This document shows, in pieces, positions 1-5,506 of a stretch of 6,826 nt of DNA. The translations under genes and the position numbers were made by a program. This DNA is from Planctomycetota bacterium (lineage in GTDB: Bacteria; Planctomycetota; UBA11346), in assembly GCA_013816415.1 (NCBI GenBank), contig JACDEN010000141.1, forward strand, positions 1 through 6,826, read 5' to 3'. Under the pieces are notes generated by a model, which worked only from the letters and a program-made list of their open reading frames with translations, did no database searches and had not been told where the DNA came from. Numbering within the stretch: position 1 is the first letter of the stretch; the number at the start of each line of letters is the position of its first letter.

Positions 1-90
1 CCGCAATTCTCCGGGATGACCTACCGCTCGATCGGACCGATGGGCCAGAAGATCGTCGAAGCCGCGCAGCCCGCGGCCGTGGGGGGTTGA
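1..90 (+). CDS. nuoG: NADH-quinone oxidoreductase subunit G, C-terminal end (partial)
   Basis: The window opens inside a gene whose last 29 codons read in frame 1 to a TGA at 88-90. The visible tail has FSGMTYRSIGPMG, which resembles the end of NuoG, the large molybdopterin-oxidoreductase-like subunit that carries Fe-S clusters in the peripheral arm of complex I. Position directly before nuoH, only 3 nt away, is the standard place for nuoG and is the stronger argument; the tail alone is too short for firm identification. The final codons contain a run of six G (81-86) that also sits at Shine-Dalgarno distance from the nuoH start, so nuoH translation is probably coupled to the end of this gene. 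Nothing can be said about its catalytic or cluster-binding parts, which lie outside the window. Confidence 0.7.
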   Translation, partial: PQFSGMTYRSIGPMGQKIVEAAQPAAVGG

Positions 91-93
91 TCG

Positions 94-1548
94 GTGGACA
101 TCCTCCATTGGATCACGTCGCACCCGTACCAGACCGCCGGTCTGATCCTGCCGATCGCCATCCCGCTCATCCTCTTCCAGGTATTGCCGCTGCTGGTGCT
201 GCTCGAACGGCGCGGCGCCGCCTTCATCCAGGACCGCGTCGGTCCGAGCCGCGCCTACATCCCGCTGCCGGGCCTGCGCATCCGCGCGTTCGGCATGCTC
301 TACAACGCCACCGACCTGATCAAACTCCTGTTCAAGGAGAACTTCGTCCCGCCGTTCGCGTACAAGTCGTTCTACTGGCTGGCGCCGGCGATCCCGGTGG
401 CGACCGGACTGCTGACCCCCGCTCTGCTGCCGTGGTTCTCGCCCATCCTCTATCAGGATGGCGCCGGCGTCTCGTCGCTCACCGGCACGCTCATCACCAC
501 CAGTTCCGGACTGCTGCTGCTGTTCGCGCTCGGGTCGCTGTCGGTCTATGGCGTGGTGCTCGGATCGTGGTCGTCGAATTCGAAGTTCAGCCTGCTCGGC
601 GGCATGCGCGCGTCGGCAATGATGATCTCGTACGAGGTCAGCATGGGGCTGTCGGTGCTCGGGCTGCTGCTGATCGTCGGCAGCTTCAACCTCACCGACA
701 TCGTCGAATGGCAGGGCCATCACACCTGGGGCATGTTCGTCCAGCCGATCGGCTTCCTGCTGTTCCTGGTGTCGATGTTCGCCGAGTGCAACCGCAACCC
801 CTTCGACGTGGCCGAGGGCGAGTCGGAGATCGTCGGTGGATTCCATACCGAATACGCCGGCGTGAAGTTCATGATGTTCATGACCGGGGAATACCTGCAC
901 GTGCTGGTGGCGTCGGCGCTGCTCGCGACCCTCTACGCCGGCGGCTACGAGCTGCTGCCGTTCCCGGTGCCGATGCTGGCGGACACCTCAGGCTTCGTCC
1001 CGTTCCTGACCACGGTCTTCCGCCCGGAGTCCTACCTGTCGCTCGATACGCTGTGGGTGAAGGCGCATCTCGGCGGCGTGGTCGCCATCATGCTCGGCAT
1101 CACCGCGGTGCTGGTCTTCGTCTTCGCCACGCTGATCGCCGGCCGGCGCCGGAACTACGCGCAGCAGGACGCGCAGGACCGCGACATGCGCCTGCGCGAA
1201 TACGGCATCTACTGCTCGGCCTTCACCGGCCTCGGCGTGATGCTGCTGCTCGGCGCGATCGCCTGCGGACTGTTCATGACCACCCAGCCGCTGGTCGCGG
1301 CGGGGACCCTCTCCCCCCAGCCGATCTATCCGGGATGGGTGAACGCGGTCACCGCGGTCCTGCAGTTCCACATCGTCATCGGCAAGACCCTGGCATTCGC
1401 CTGGCTCTTCATCTGGGTGCGCTGGACCCTGCCGCGCTTCCGCTACGACCAGATCATGGGCCTGGGCTGGAAGGTCATGCTCAACATCGCGCTCGTGAAC
1501 CTGCTGATCACGGCGATCGTCGCCAAGGCGATCGGGGGGGGACGATGA
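94..1548 (+). CDS. nuoH: NADH-quinone oxidoreductase subunit H (484 aa, long form)
   Basis: NuoH is the membrane subunit that builds the quinone-binding chamber at the junction of the two arms of complex I. Visible signatures are LLERRGAAFIQDRVGPSRA (36-54), SLLGGMRASAMMISYE (166-181), the acidic quinone-channel loop ECNRNPFDVAEGESE (231-245) followed by GGFHTEYAG (248-256), and the late FIWVRWTLPRFRYDQIM (439-455). The GTG start at 94 lies 3 nt after nuoG and 7 nt after a G6 run, and gives a normal N-terminal membrane helix. At 484 residues it is well over the roughly 325 of the E. coli protein. Most of the excess lies between the sixth and seventh canonical helices (about 289-420) and contains two extra hydrophobic segments (about 327-349 and 371-395) around a charged loop. 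The gene ends with eight G (1534-1541) and an ATGA whose TGA is the stop. Confidence 0.96.
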   Translation: MDILHWITSHPYQTAGLILPIAIPLILFQVLPLLVLLERRGAAFIQDRVGPSRAYIPLPGLRIRAFGMLYNATDLIKLLFKENFVPPFAYKSFYWLAPAIPVATGLLTPALLPWFSPILYQDGAGVSSLTGTLITTSSGLLLLFALGSLSVYGVVLGSWSSNSKFSLLGGMRASAMMISYEVSMGLSVLGLLLIVGSFNLTDIVEWQGHHTWGMFVQPIGFLLFLVSMFAECNRNPFDVAEGESEIVGGFHTEYAGVKFMMFMTGEYLHVLVASALLATLYAGGYELLPFPVPMLADTSGFVPFLTTVFRPESYLSLDTLWVKAHLGGVVAIMLGITAVLVFVFATLIAGRRRNYAQQDAQDRDMRLREYGIYCSAFTGLGVMLLLGAIACGLFMTTQPLVAAGTLSPQPIYPGWVNAVTAVLQFHIVIGKTLAFAWLFIWVRWTLPRFRYDQIMGLGWKVMLNIALVNLLITAIVAKAIGGGR

Positions 1549-1721
1549 GCAGCTGGTTGGTGGTTGGTGGTTGGTGGTTGGTGGTTGACCGAGGACTGAC
1601 GTCGCTCGTCCGGTCGGTCGCTGATCGGCTTCAACCTGACCGGGCGTCAGTGCGCAAGGCATCTGCCTTCATGCGAAACCACCAACCACCAACCACCAAC
1701 GGGCGGTGTCCCCATGACTAA
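1545..1721 (+). CDS. Possible 58-aa bridging ORF between nuoH and nuoI (hypothetical)
   Basis: An ATG at 1545 overlaps the nuoH stop as ATGA and opens a 58-codon frame that ends with TAA at 1719-1721, five bases past the A of the nuoI ATG. It runs right through the repeat element. The product starts MSSWLVVGGWWLVVD and later has NHQPPTTN; both segments are just translations of the heptamer repeat arms, so the protein has no recognisable domain. Eight G lie only 3 nt before the ATG, a poor Shine-Dalgarno distance, but stop-start overlap can allow re-initiation. The likeliest role, if it is translated at all, is carrying ribosomes from nuoH to nuoI rather than making a useful peptide. High GC makes stop-free runs of this length fairly common by chance, so confidence is low. 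Confidence 0.2.
   Translation: MSSWLVVGGWWLVVDRGLTSLVRSVADRLQPDRASVRKASAFMRNHQPPTTNGRCPHD
1554..1587 (+). repeat. GGTTGGT heptanucleotide tandem repeat (left arm)
   Basis: Four perfect GGTTGGT units run from 1555 to 1582, followed by a partial GGTTG. Because 7 is not a multiple of 3, the array passes through all three frames, and it contains no stop codon in any of the six frames. Its regularly spaced GG pairs could form a two-quartet G-quadruplex. Short heptanucleotide tandem arrays are known in intergenic regions of filamentous cyanobacteria (STRR repeats), but I claim no relationship to them. Confidence 0.95.
1677..1700 (-). repeat. Reverse-complement heptamer array (right arm)
   Basis: Three AACCACC units plus AAC, 24 nt in all, are the exact reverse complement of 1563-1586, and equally of 1556-1579 because the array is periodic. 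In mRNA this C-rich arm could pair with the G-rich left arm in several registers. It ends one base before GGGCGG (1701-1706), the only plausible Shine-Dalgarno sequence for nuoI, so the stem would abut that site. Confidence 0.95.
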
Positions 1722-2289
1722 GGTCGTCCGACGCCCTGACCTGACGTTCTGGGAGAAGATCTATTTCGTCGAGATCTTCAAAGGCCTCGCCACGACCATG
1801 GGTCACGCGAAGAACAGCCTGCTCCACGCCGACCATTTCAAGGTCATCAATTATCCCGACGTGCAGCCCAACCTGCCGCGTGACTACCGTGCGCGCCATC
1901 GGCTGATGAAGCGGCCCGACGGCAGCCCGCGCTGCGTCGCCTGCTTCATGTGCTCGACCGCGTGCCCCGCGCGCTGCATCAACATCGTCGCCGAGGAGAG
2001 CCCTGACCACCACATCGAGAAGCGCCCGGCCAGCTTCGAGATCGATCTGCTGCTGTGCGTCTTCTGCGGCTTCTGCGTCGAGGCCTGCCCGTGCGACGCC
2101 ATCCGCATGGATACCCGGCAGGCGGTGCTCGCCGGCGACAACCGCCGCGACTTCGTCATCGACAAGACCAAGCTGATGGATTGGGAACCAAAGGACTACC
2201 CGCTCGAGGACGCCCAGAGCCAGAAGGCTCCCGGCGGCACCCTGCACGCGCAGGCGCTCGAGGAATTCAAGTCGGGATCGTACCACTAA
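1714..2289 (+). CDS. nuoI: NADH-quinone oxidoreductase subunit I, 2x[4Fe-4S] ferredoxin (191 aa)
   Basis: NuoI holds the two [4Fe-4S] clusters N6a and N6b that hand electrons on towards N2 and quinone, and it docks the peripheral arm onto NuoH. Two complete ferredoxin motifs are visible: C74, C77, C80, C84 in CVACFMCSTACP, and C115, C118, C121, C125 in CVFCGFCVEACP. Two additional cysteines, C88 (CPARC) and C127 (CPCDAI), are outside the ligand pattern. The N-terminal stretch TFWEKIYFVEIFKGLATT fits the amphipathic membrane-contacting helices of the family, and the length is normal. The ATG at 1714 is preferred because homologous sequence begins there. Its Shine-Dalgarno sequence, GGGCGG with 7-nt spacing, is weak and lies just after the right repeat arm. 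The stop overlaps the nuoJ start as TAATG. Confidence 0.97.
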   Translation: MTKVVRRPDLTFWEKIYFVEIFKGLATTMGHAKNSLLHADHFKVINYPDVQPNLPRDYRARHRLMKRPDGSPRCVACFMCSTACPARCINIVAEESPDHHIEKRPASFEIDLLLCVFCGFCVEACPCDAIRMDTRQAVLAGDNRRDFVIDKTKLMDWEPKDYPLEDAQSQKAPGGTLHAQALEEFKSGSYH

Positions 2290-2870
2290 TGTTCCACTCC
2301 CTCGACCACCTGCTCGGATCGGCGTACTTCACGCTGTTCGCCCTCGCGTCGCTCTTGTGCGGCGGCGGGCTGCTGCTCTCGAAGCATCCGATCAACGGCG
2401 CCATCTATCTCATCGGCGTGATGCTCAGCCTCAGCGGCATCTACGCGCTGCTCGGCAGCCCGTTCCTGGGCGTGATCCAGGTCCTCGTCTACGCGGGCGC
2501 GATCATGATGCTGGTGGTGTTCGTGATCATGGTGCTCAATCAGGCGCGCGACCACCGGGTGCCGCGCTTCGACGGCTTCAGCATCGTCGGCGCGATCTTC
2601 CCGATCGCGCTCGCCGCGATGGTGGTGAAGACGCTGGCCTTCGCCGACGCATCGACGATCGACCCGGCCGCCGTGCGCGGCGAGATCGCCCCGGTGGCCG
2701 CGACCATGTTCGATCTGACTCCCGCCGGTCCCGGCTATTACCTGCTGTTCGAGCTGATCGGCGTGCTGCTGCTGGTCGCGGTGGTGGCCGCGGTGATGCT
2801 CGCCAAGCGGCACCTCGATTCGCCCGCGGCTCCCGCGGCTCCGGCGGAGGGAGACCATGCACAGCATTGA
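2289..2870 (+). CDS. nuoJ: NADH-quinone oxidoreductase subunit J (193 aa)
   Basis: NuoJ is a five-helix membrane subunit (ND6 homologue) between NuoH and NuoK. Its third helix takes part in coupling quinone chemistry to proton transfer. That helix is clear as GVIQVLVYAGAIMMLVVFVIM (61-81), including the conserved Tyr68-Ala-Gly region. The other hydrophobic segments are about 13-31, 38-55, 97-118 and 149-172, the last containing E155 in FELIGVLLLVA. The tail is a short Ala/Pro-rich cytoplasm-type end. The start shares one base with the nuoI stop (TAATG) and lacks a strong Shine-Dalgarno sequence, so it is probably translated by re-initiation after nuoI. The 3' end overlaps nuoK by 14 nt. An in-frame upstream extension from 2055 lies inside nuoI and is not real. 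Confidence 0.96.
   Translation: MFHSLDHLLGSAYFTLFALASLLCGGGLLLSKHPINGAIYLIGVMLSLSGIYALLGSPFLGVIQVLVYAGAIMMLVVFVIMVLNQARDHRVPRFDGFSIVGAIFPIALAAMVVKTLAFADASTIDPAAVRGEIAPVAATMFDLTPAGPGYYLLFELIGVLLLVAVVAAVMLAKRHLDSPAAPAAPAEGDHAQH
2846..2850 (+). promoter_or_regulatory. Strong ribosome-binding site of nuoK inside nuoJ
   Basis: GGAGG lies 6 nt before the nuoK ATG at 2857, within the last codons of nuoJ. It is one of the best Shine-Dalgarno sequences in the window and fixes the nuoK start despite the 14-nt gene overlap. Confidence 0.8.
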
Positions 2871-3174
2871 CCCCTTCCATGTCCAGCTGCTCTCGGCGCT
2901 GCTGTTCGGGCTCGGCCTGGTGGTGGTGCTCACGCGACGCAACATCTTCCTCGTGCTGATGGGCGTCGAGGTGATGCTCAACGCGGTCAACCTCAGCTTC
3001 GTCGGCTTCAGCCAGCAGCTTCCGGGCGCGCAGTCGCTGTGGGGCCAGCTCACCCCGCTGTTCACCATCGCGATCGCGGCGGCCGAGGCCTGCGTCGGCC
3101 TGGCGATGGTCATCTGCATCACGCGCGGCAAGGACACCGTCGACAGCGACCAGTTCGCCGAGATGAAGGAATGA
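2857..3174 (+). CDS. nuoK: NADH-quinone oxidoreductase subunit K (105 aa)
   Basis: NuoK (ND4L homologue) is a three-helix membrane subunit that lines the proton path between NuoJ and the antiporter-like subunits. Both essential intramembrane glutamates are present: E38 in MGVEVMLNAVNL (35-46) and E77 in AAAEACVGLAM (74-84), corresponding to E36 and E72 in E. coli. Three hydrophobic stretches lie at about 9-25, 30-51 and 65-90. Length is typical, with a short charged tail. The ATG at 2857 follows a strong GGAGG sequence inside nuoJ. The TGA stop is embedded in ATGA (3171-3174), so an overlapping start exists here, but the next real gene, nuoL, begins only 222 nt later. Confidence 0.97.
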   Translation: MHSIDPFHVQLLSALLFGLGLVVVLTRRNIFLVLMGVEVMLNAVNLSFVGFSQQLPGAQSLWGQLTPLFTIAIAAAEACVGLAMVICITRGKDTVDSDQFAEMKE

Positions 3175-3227
3175 CCAGGCCATCGCTCCGGCTCGACGCC
3201 GCCACCCATCCGAGGATCCGATCGTGA
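3171..3227 (+). CDS. Possible 18-aa mini-ORF linking nuoK to the duplicated nuoL start (hypothetical)
   Basis: The ATGA at the nuoK stop opens an 18-codon frame (MTRPSLRLDAATHPRIRS) that ends with the TGA at 3225-3227, overlapping as GTGA the GTG of the first copy of the nuoL start repeat. Its last ten residues resemble the end of the following 58-codon frame (DAATHPRIRS against DAAPLARIRS) because both run through copies of the same repeat. No function is recognisable. It may be a remnant of the original nuoK-nuoL junction, or chance. Confidence 0.15.
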   Translation: MTRPSLRLDAATHPRIRS

Positions 3228-3241
3228 CTCCGCTCTGGCTC
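3211..3241 (+). repeat. 31-bp direct repeat, upstream copy (decoy nuoL start)
   Basis: Bases 3211-3241 are identical to 3384-3414, offset by 173 nt. The repeat covers GAGGA, the GTG start (here 3224-3226) and six codons reading VTPLWL. After this copy the sequence departs from nuoL. Similarity without gaps extends leftwards to 3194 (12 of 17 bases match 3367-3383). The result is a second nuoL-like translation start upstream of the true one. Confidence 0.95.
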
Positions 3242-3400
3242 GCTTCGACTGCACTGGCCCCTGACGGCCTTCGGCCTTCCGCCCGCATGTGCGGGCGCTC
3301 GCGGCGATGCCACGAGGGGGCCATTCTGCAGACGGGGGATCTGGCGACCCCCCGTCAACGCGTCTCCGACGCTGCCCCCCTGGCGAGGATCCGATCGTGA
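3224..3400 (+). CDS. Possible 58-aa bridging ORF from the duplicated nuoL start (hypothetical)
   Basis: The decoy GTG has the same GAGGA sequence and spacing as nuoL, so ribosomes should recognise it about as well as the real start. The frame begins VTPLWL like NuoL, then passes into unrelated sequence rich in Arg, Ser and Cys. It ends ARIRS with TGA at 3398-3400, overlapping the true nuoL GTG as GTGA. The product is neither hydrophobic nor similar to any family I know. If translated, it would deliver terminating ribosomes to the nuoL start. It could equally be an accidental open frame created by the duplication. Confidence 0.25.
   Translation: MTPLWLASTALAPDGLRPSARMCGRSRRCHEGAILQTGDLATPRQRVSDAAPLARIRS
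3280..3297. repeat. Hairpin in nuoK-nuoL spacer (7-bp stem, ATGT loop)
   Basis: CGCCCGC (3280-3286) pairs with GCGGGCG (3291-3297) around ATGT. No T-run follows, so it is not an intrinsic terminator. A smaller GGCC-TTC-GGCC hairpin lies just upstream at 3266-3276. Such GC-rich palindromes are typical of REP-like dispersed repeats. Confidence 0.7.
3331..3356. repeat. Hairpin in nuoK-nuoL spacer (11-bp stem with one mismatch)
   Basis: GACGGGGGATC (3331-3341) pairs with GACCCCCCGTC (3346-3356) around a TGGC loop, with a single A-C mismatch. It is not followed by a T-run and lies about 30 nt before the nuoL Shine-Dalgarno sequence. It could slow RNA decay or be part of a dispersed repeat; neither role is shown by the sequence. 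Confidence 0.7.
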
Positions 3401-3414
3401 CTCCGCTCTGGCTC
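3384..3414 (+). repeat. 31-bp direct repeat, downstream copy (true nuoL start)
   Basis: This is the second perfect copy of the 31-bp repeat. Here the sequence continues into the full NuoL reading frame, so this is the functional copy. Recombination between the two copies would delete 173 bp and leave nuoL intact, directly after one copy. Confidence 0.95.
3385..3389 (+). promoter_or_regulatory. Ribosome-binding site of nuoL
   Basis: GAGGA sits 7 nt before the GTG at 3397 and decides the start. The upstream in-frame ATG at 3289 lies in repeat sequence, has no comparable site, and would add 36 residues unlike any NuoL N-terminus. Confidence 0.8.
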
Positions 3415-5499
3415 ATTCCAGTTCTGCCGCTCCTCGGCGCTGTCGTCAACGGCGCGCTCAGCCTCGCCGGCGCGCGCTCGACGCAGGGGCCGAGCAGAGG
3501 CTTCATCTCGCTGATCGCGGTCGCCGCGCCCGCGCTGAGCTTCCTGTTCACCATCCTCGCGGCGGTCGAGCTGGGCGGCCTGCCGCACGGCGCCGCCGAA
3601 GCGTCGATCGCGCCGTCGCTGCACCCTGCGTACTGGACGTGGTTCTCGACCGGCGCCTTCCATCTCTCCTTCAGCCTGCTCTTCGATTCGCTGACCAGCA
3701 TGATGCTGCTGTTCGTCACCGGCATCGGCACGCTGATCACGCTCTATTCGGTCGGCTACATGTGGACGGACCGCGGCTTCGCGCGCTTCATGGCCTACCT
3801 GAACCTGTTCATGTTCAGCATGATCATCCTGGTGCTCGGCGGCAGCCTGCCGGTGACCTTCCTCGGCTGGGAAGGCGTCGGCCTGTGCTCGTACCTGCTG
3901 ATCGGCTTCTGGCACAAGACCACCGAATACAACGACGCGGCGCGCAAGGCCTTCATCGTCAACCGCATCGGTGACCTCGGCTTCCTGATCGGCGCCTTCG
4001 CGCTGATCAGCGTCTGCGGCAGCCTCGACTACCGCGACATCGCCATGTGGTTCCGCAATCCCGGCAACGAAGCGGCGATCGCCGGCGCCGAAGGCATGAT
4101 CGCGCTCGCCGCGATGCTGATCTTCTTCGGGTGCACCGGCAAGAGCGCACAGATCCCTCTGTTGACCTGGCTGCCGGATGCGATGGCCGGCCCGACGCCG
4201 GTCTCGGCGCTCATCCACGCCGCGACTATGGTCACCTCCGGCGTCTACCTGGTCGCGCGGCTCGGCGACGTCTATGTCCACGCGCCGCCGTGGGTGTTGG
4301 CGACGATCATGATGGTCGGCTGCCTGACCGCGGTCTTCGGCGCGGTCGCGGGATTGTTCCAGAACGACATCAAGAAGGCGCTCGCGTATTCGACCGTCAG
4401 CCAGCTCGGCTTCATGTTCATGGCCGCGGGCGTCGCCGCCTTCGACGTCGCGCTGTTCCACGTCTTCACCCACGCCTTCTTCAAGGCGACGCTCTTCCTC
4501 GGCGCCGGCGCGGTCATCCACAGCCTGCACCATGAGCAGGACATGCGACGCATGGGCGGGCTGCGCAAGCTGCTGCCGCTCGCGCACATGTCGATGGCCT
4601 ACGGCTGGTTCGCGATCATCGGGCTGCCGATCGGCGCCGGCTTCATGTCCAAGGATCTGATTCTCGGCCGCCTCGCCGATGGACGCGCCCACGTCGCGAT
4701 GTTCGGCCACGACGTCAATTTTGCGCCGATCGTCTGCGTGGTCGCGATTGTCACCGCGCTGCTGACGGCGGTGTACATGACGCGCGTGATGGTGCTGACC
4801 TTCTGGAGCCCGAGCCGCCTGAGCGACGAGGCGAAGAGCCATCTCGCGCCGACGCCGATCACCATGGCGATCCCGCTGGTCATCCTGGCGTTCGGCAGCC
4901 TCATCGCCGGCGTGGTGTGGTTCGAGCTGCTCGACGTGATCACCGCGCCTGGTACCGAAGGACAGACCGGGACCAGGATGAACCTGTTCCAGCATTATCT
5001 GGAGCCAGTGCTCTTCAACGCGCAGAAGGTCATGGGGATGAACGAGCCGCACGGCGTCTCGCCGTGGCTGATCGCGGGAGCCGGCACCGCGTCGGCGGTC
5101 GTCGGCCTGATCATCGCGATCGCGGTGTGGCGGCGCGGGGTGACCGGGGTCAGCGTCCAATCGCAGCCATCGTCGGACCCGGTCGGATTCGGCGCCGCCT
5201 GGACCTGGTCGTTCGATCGCGTCTACCATGTGGCGGTGGTGCTGCCCACGCGCGCGATCAGCCTGCTGCTCTACTGGATCGTCGAACAGGCGCTGGTCGG
5301 CGGCCTGACCTATCTCGTGGCCGAGATCACCACCTTCCTCGGCGACGGCTACGCCAGCGCGCAGCGCGCGCGCCTGCGTTCGAGCCTCGTGCTGAGCGTC
5401 GCCGGCGCGGCCGCGCTGCTGTGGATCGACCAGCTCGCGGTCGCCTTCAACTTCCTGGGCGCGAAGCTCCTCCACGTCGTCCAACTGCTGATCGGCTGA
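3397..5499 (+). CDS. nuoL: NADH-quinone oxidoreductase subunit L, antiporter-like (700 aa)
   Basis: NuoL is the most distal Mrp-antiporter-like subunit of the membrane arm and pumps protons. Its key residues are all present and spaced as in E. coli: E159 in GWEGVGLCSYLLIGFW, D193 in NRIGDLGF, K249 in GKSAQIPLLTWLPDAM, H274 in SALIHAATM, H355, H359 and K363 in HVFTHAFFKATLFLGAG, and K419 in GFMSKDLIL. The GTG start at 3397, with GAGGA upstream, gives VTPLWLIPVLPLLGA, a typical NuoL beginning. At 700 residues it is longer than the roughly 613 of E. coli. The extra length lies mainly in the C-terminal third, where the lateral helix and last membrane helices are expected; hydrophobic segments there include WLIAGAGTASAVVGLIIAIAV and the closing LVLSVAGAAALLWI. 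nuoM follows after 7 nt. Confidence 0.97.
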   Translation: MTPLWLIPVLPLLGAVVNGALSLAGARSTQGPSRGFISLIAVAAPALSFLFTILAAVELGGLPHGAAEASIAPSLHPAYWTWFSTGAFHLSFSLLFDSLTSMMLLFVTGIGTLITLYSVGYMWTDRGFARFMAYLNLFMFSMIILVLGGSLPVTFLGWEGVGLCSYLLIGFWHKTTEYNDAARKAFIVNRIGDLGFLIGAFALISVCGSLDYRDIAMWFRNPGNEAAIAGAEGMIALAAMLIFFGCTGKSAQIPLLTWLPDAMAGPTPVSALIHAATMVTSGVYLVARLGDVYVHAPPWVLATIMMVGCLTAVFGAVAGLFQNDIKKALAYSTVSQLGFMFMAAGVAAFDVALFHVFTHAFFKATLFLGAGAVIHSLHHEQDMRRMGGLRKLLPLAHMSMAYGWFAIIGLPIGAGFMSKDLILGRLADGRAHVAMFGHDVNFAPIVCVVAIVTALLTAVYMTRVMVLTFWSPSRLSDEAKSHLAPTPITMAIPLVILAFGSLIAGVVWFELLDVITAPGTEGQTGTRMNLFQHYLEPVLFNAQKVMGMNEPHGVSPWLIAGAGTASAVVGLIIAIAVWRRGVTGVSVQSQPSSDPVGFGAAWTWSFDRVYHVAVVLPTRAISLLLYWIVEQALVGGLTYLVAEITTFLGDGYASAQRARLRSSLVLSVAGAAALLWIDQLAVAFNFLGAKLLHVVQLLIG

Positions 5500-5506
5500 T
5501 CCGACC

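Larger units (their letters stand above)
1554..1700. mobile_element. Inverted-repeat-bounded intergenic element between nuoH and nuoI
   Basis: This stretch is bounded on the left by a GGTTGGT heptamer array and on the right by its reverse complement, giving 24 nt of perfect complementarity across a 90-nt centre (1587-1676). The centre can fold further: ACTGACG (1595-1601) pairs with CGTCAGT (1645-1651), CCGGTC (1610-1615) pairs with GACCGG (1638-1643), and AAGGCA (1656-1661) pairs with TGCCTT (1664-1669) around a 2-nt loop. It fills almost the whole gap in an operon whose other junctions are mostly tight. Size, terminal inverted repeats and lack of a transposase suggest a MITE- or REP-like miniature element. 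I see no clear target-site duplication, and I infer mobility rather than observe it. Confidence 0.5.

Noticed and set aside
1554..1700. CRISPR-like array
   Set aside because: The units are contiguous 7-mers without spacers, and the second block is inverted. There are no cas genes in the window.
87..1721. 544-codon + strand frame over nuoH
   Set aside because: Most of it is an out-of-frame shadow of nuoH with an Arg/Pro/His-rich product. Only its last 58 codons, outside nuoH, are discussed as a bridging ORF.
2086..2103. Additional cysteine C127 (CPCDAI) in NuoI as a possible novel cluster ligand
   Set aside because: I recall this wording in NuoI of several phyla. Both canonical four-cysteine sets are complete, so the extra cysteine is probably a lineage feature.
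2857..2870. 14-nt nuoJ-nuoK overlap as an unusual arrangement
   Set aside because: Short overlaps are common in nuo operons, and nuoK has its own strong ribosome-binding site.
3280..3356. Intrinsic terminator between nuoK and nuoL
   Set aside because: The hairpins are strong, but no T-run follows either one, and terminating here would silence nuoL and nuoM of the same complex.
3175..3396. Insertion sequence remnant
   Set aside because: The stretch is too short for a transposase and shows no transposase motif. Only direct repeats and palindromes are present.
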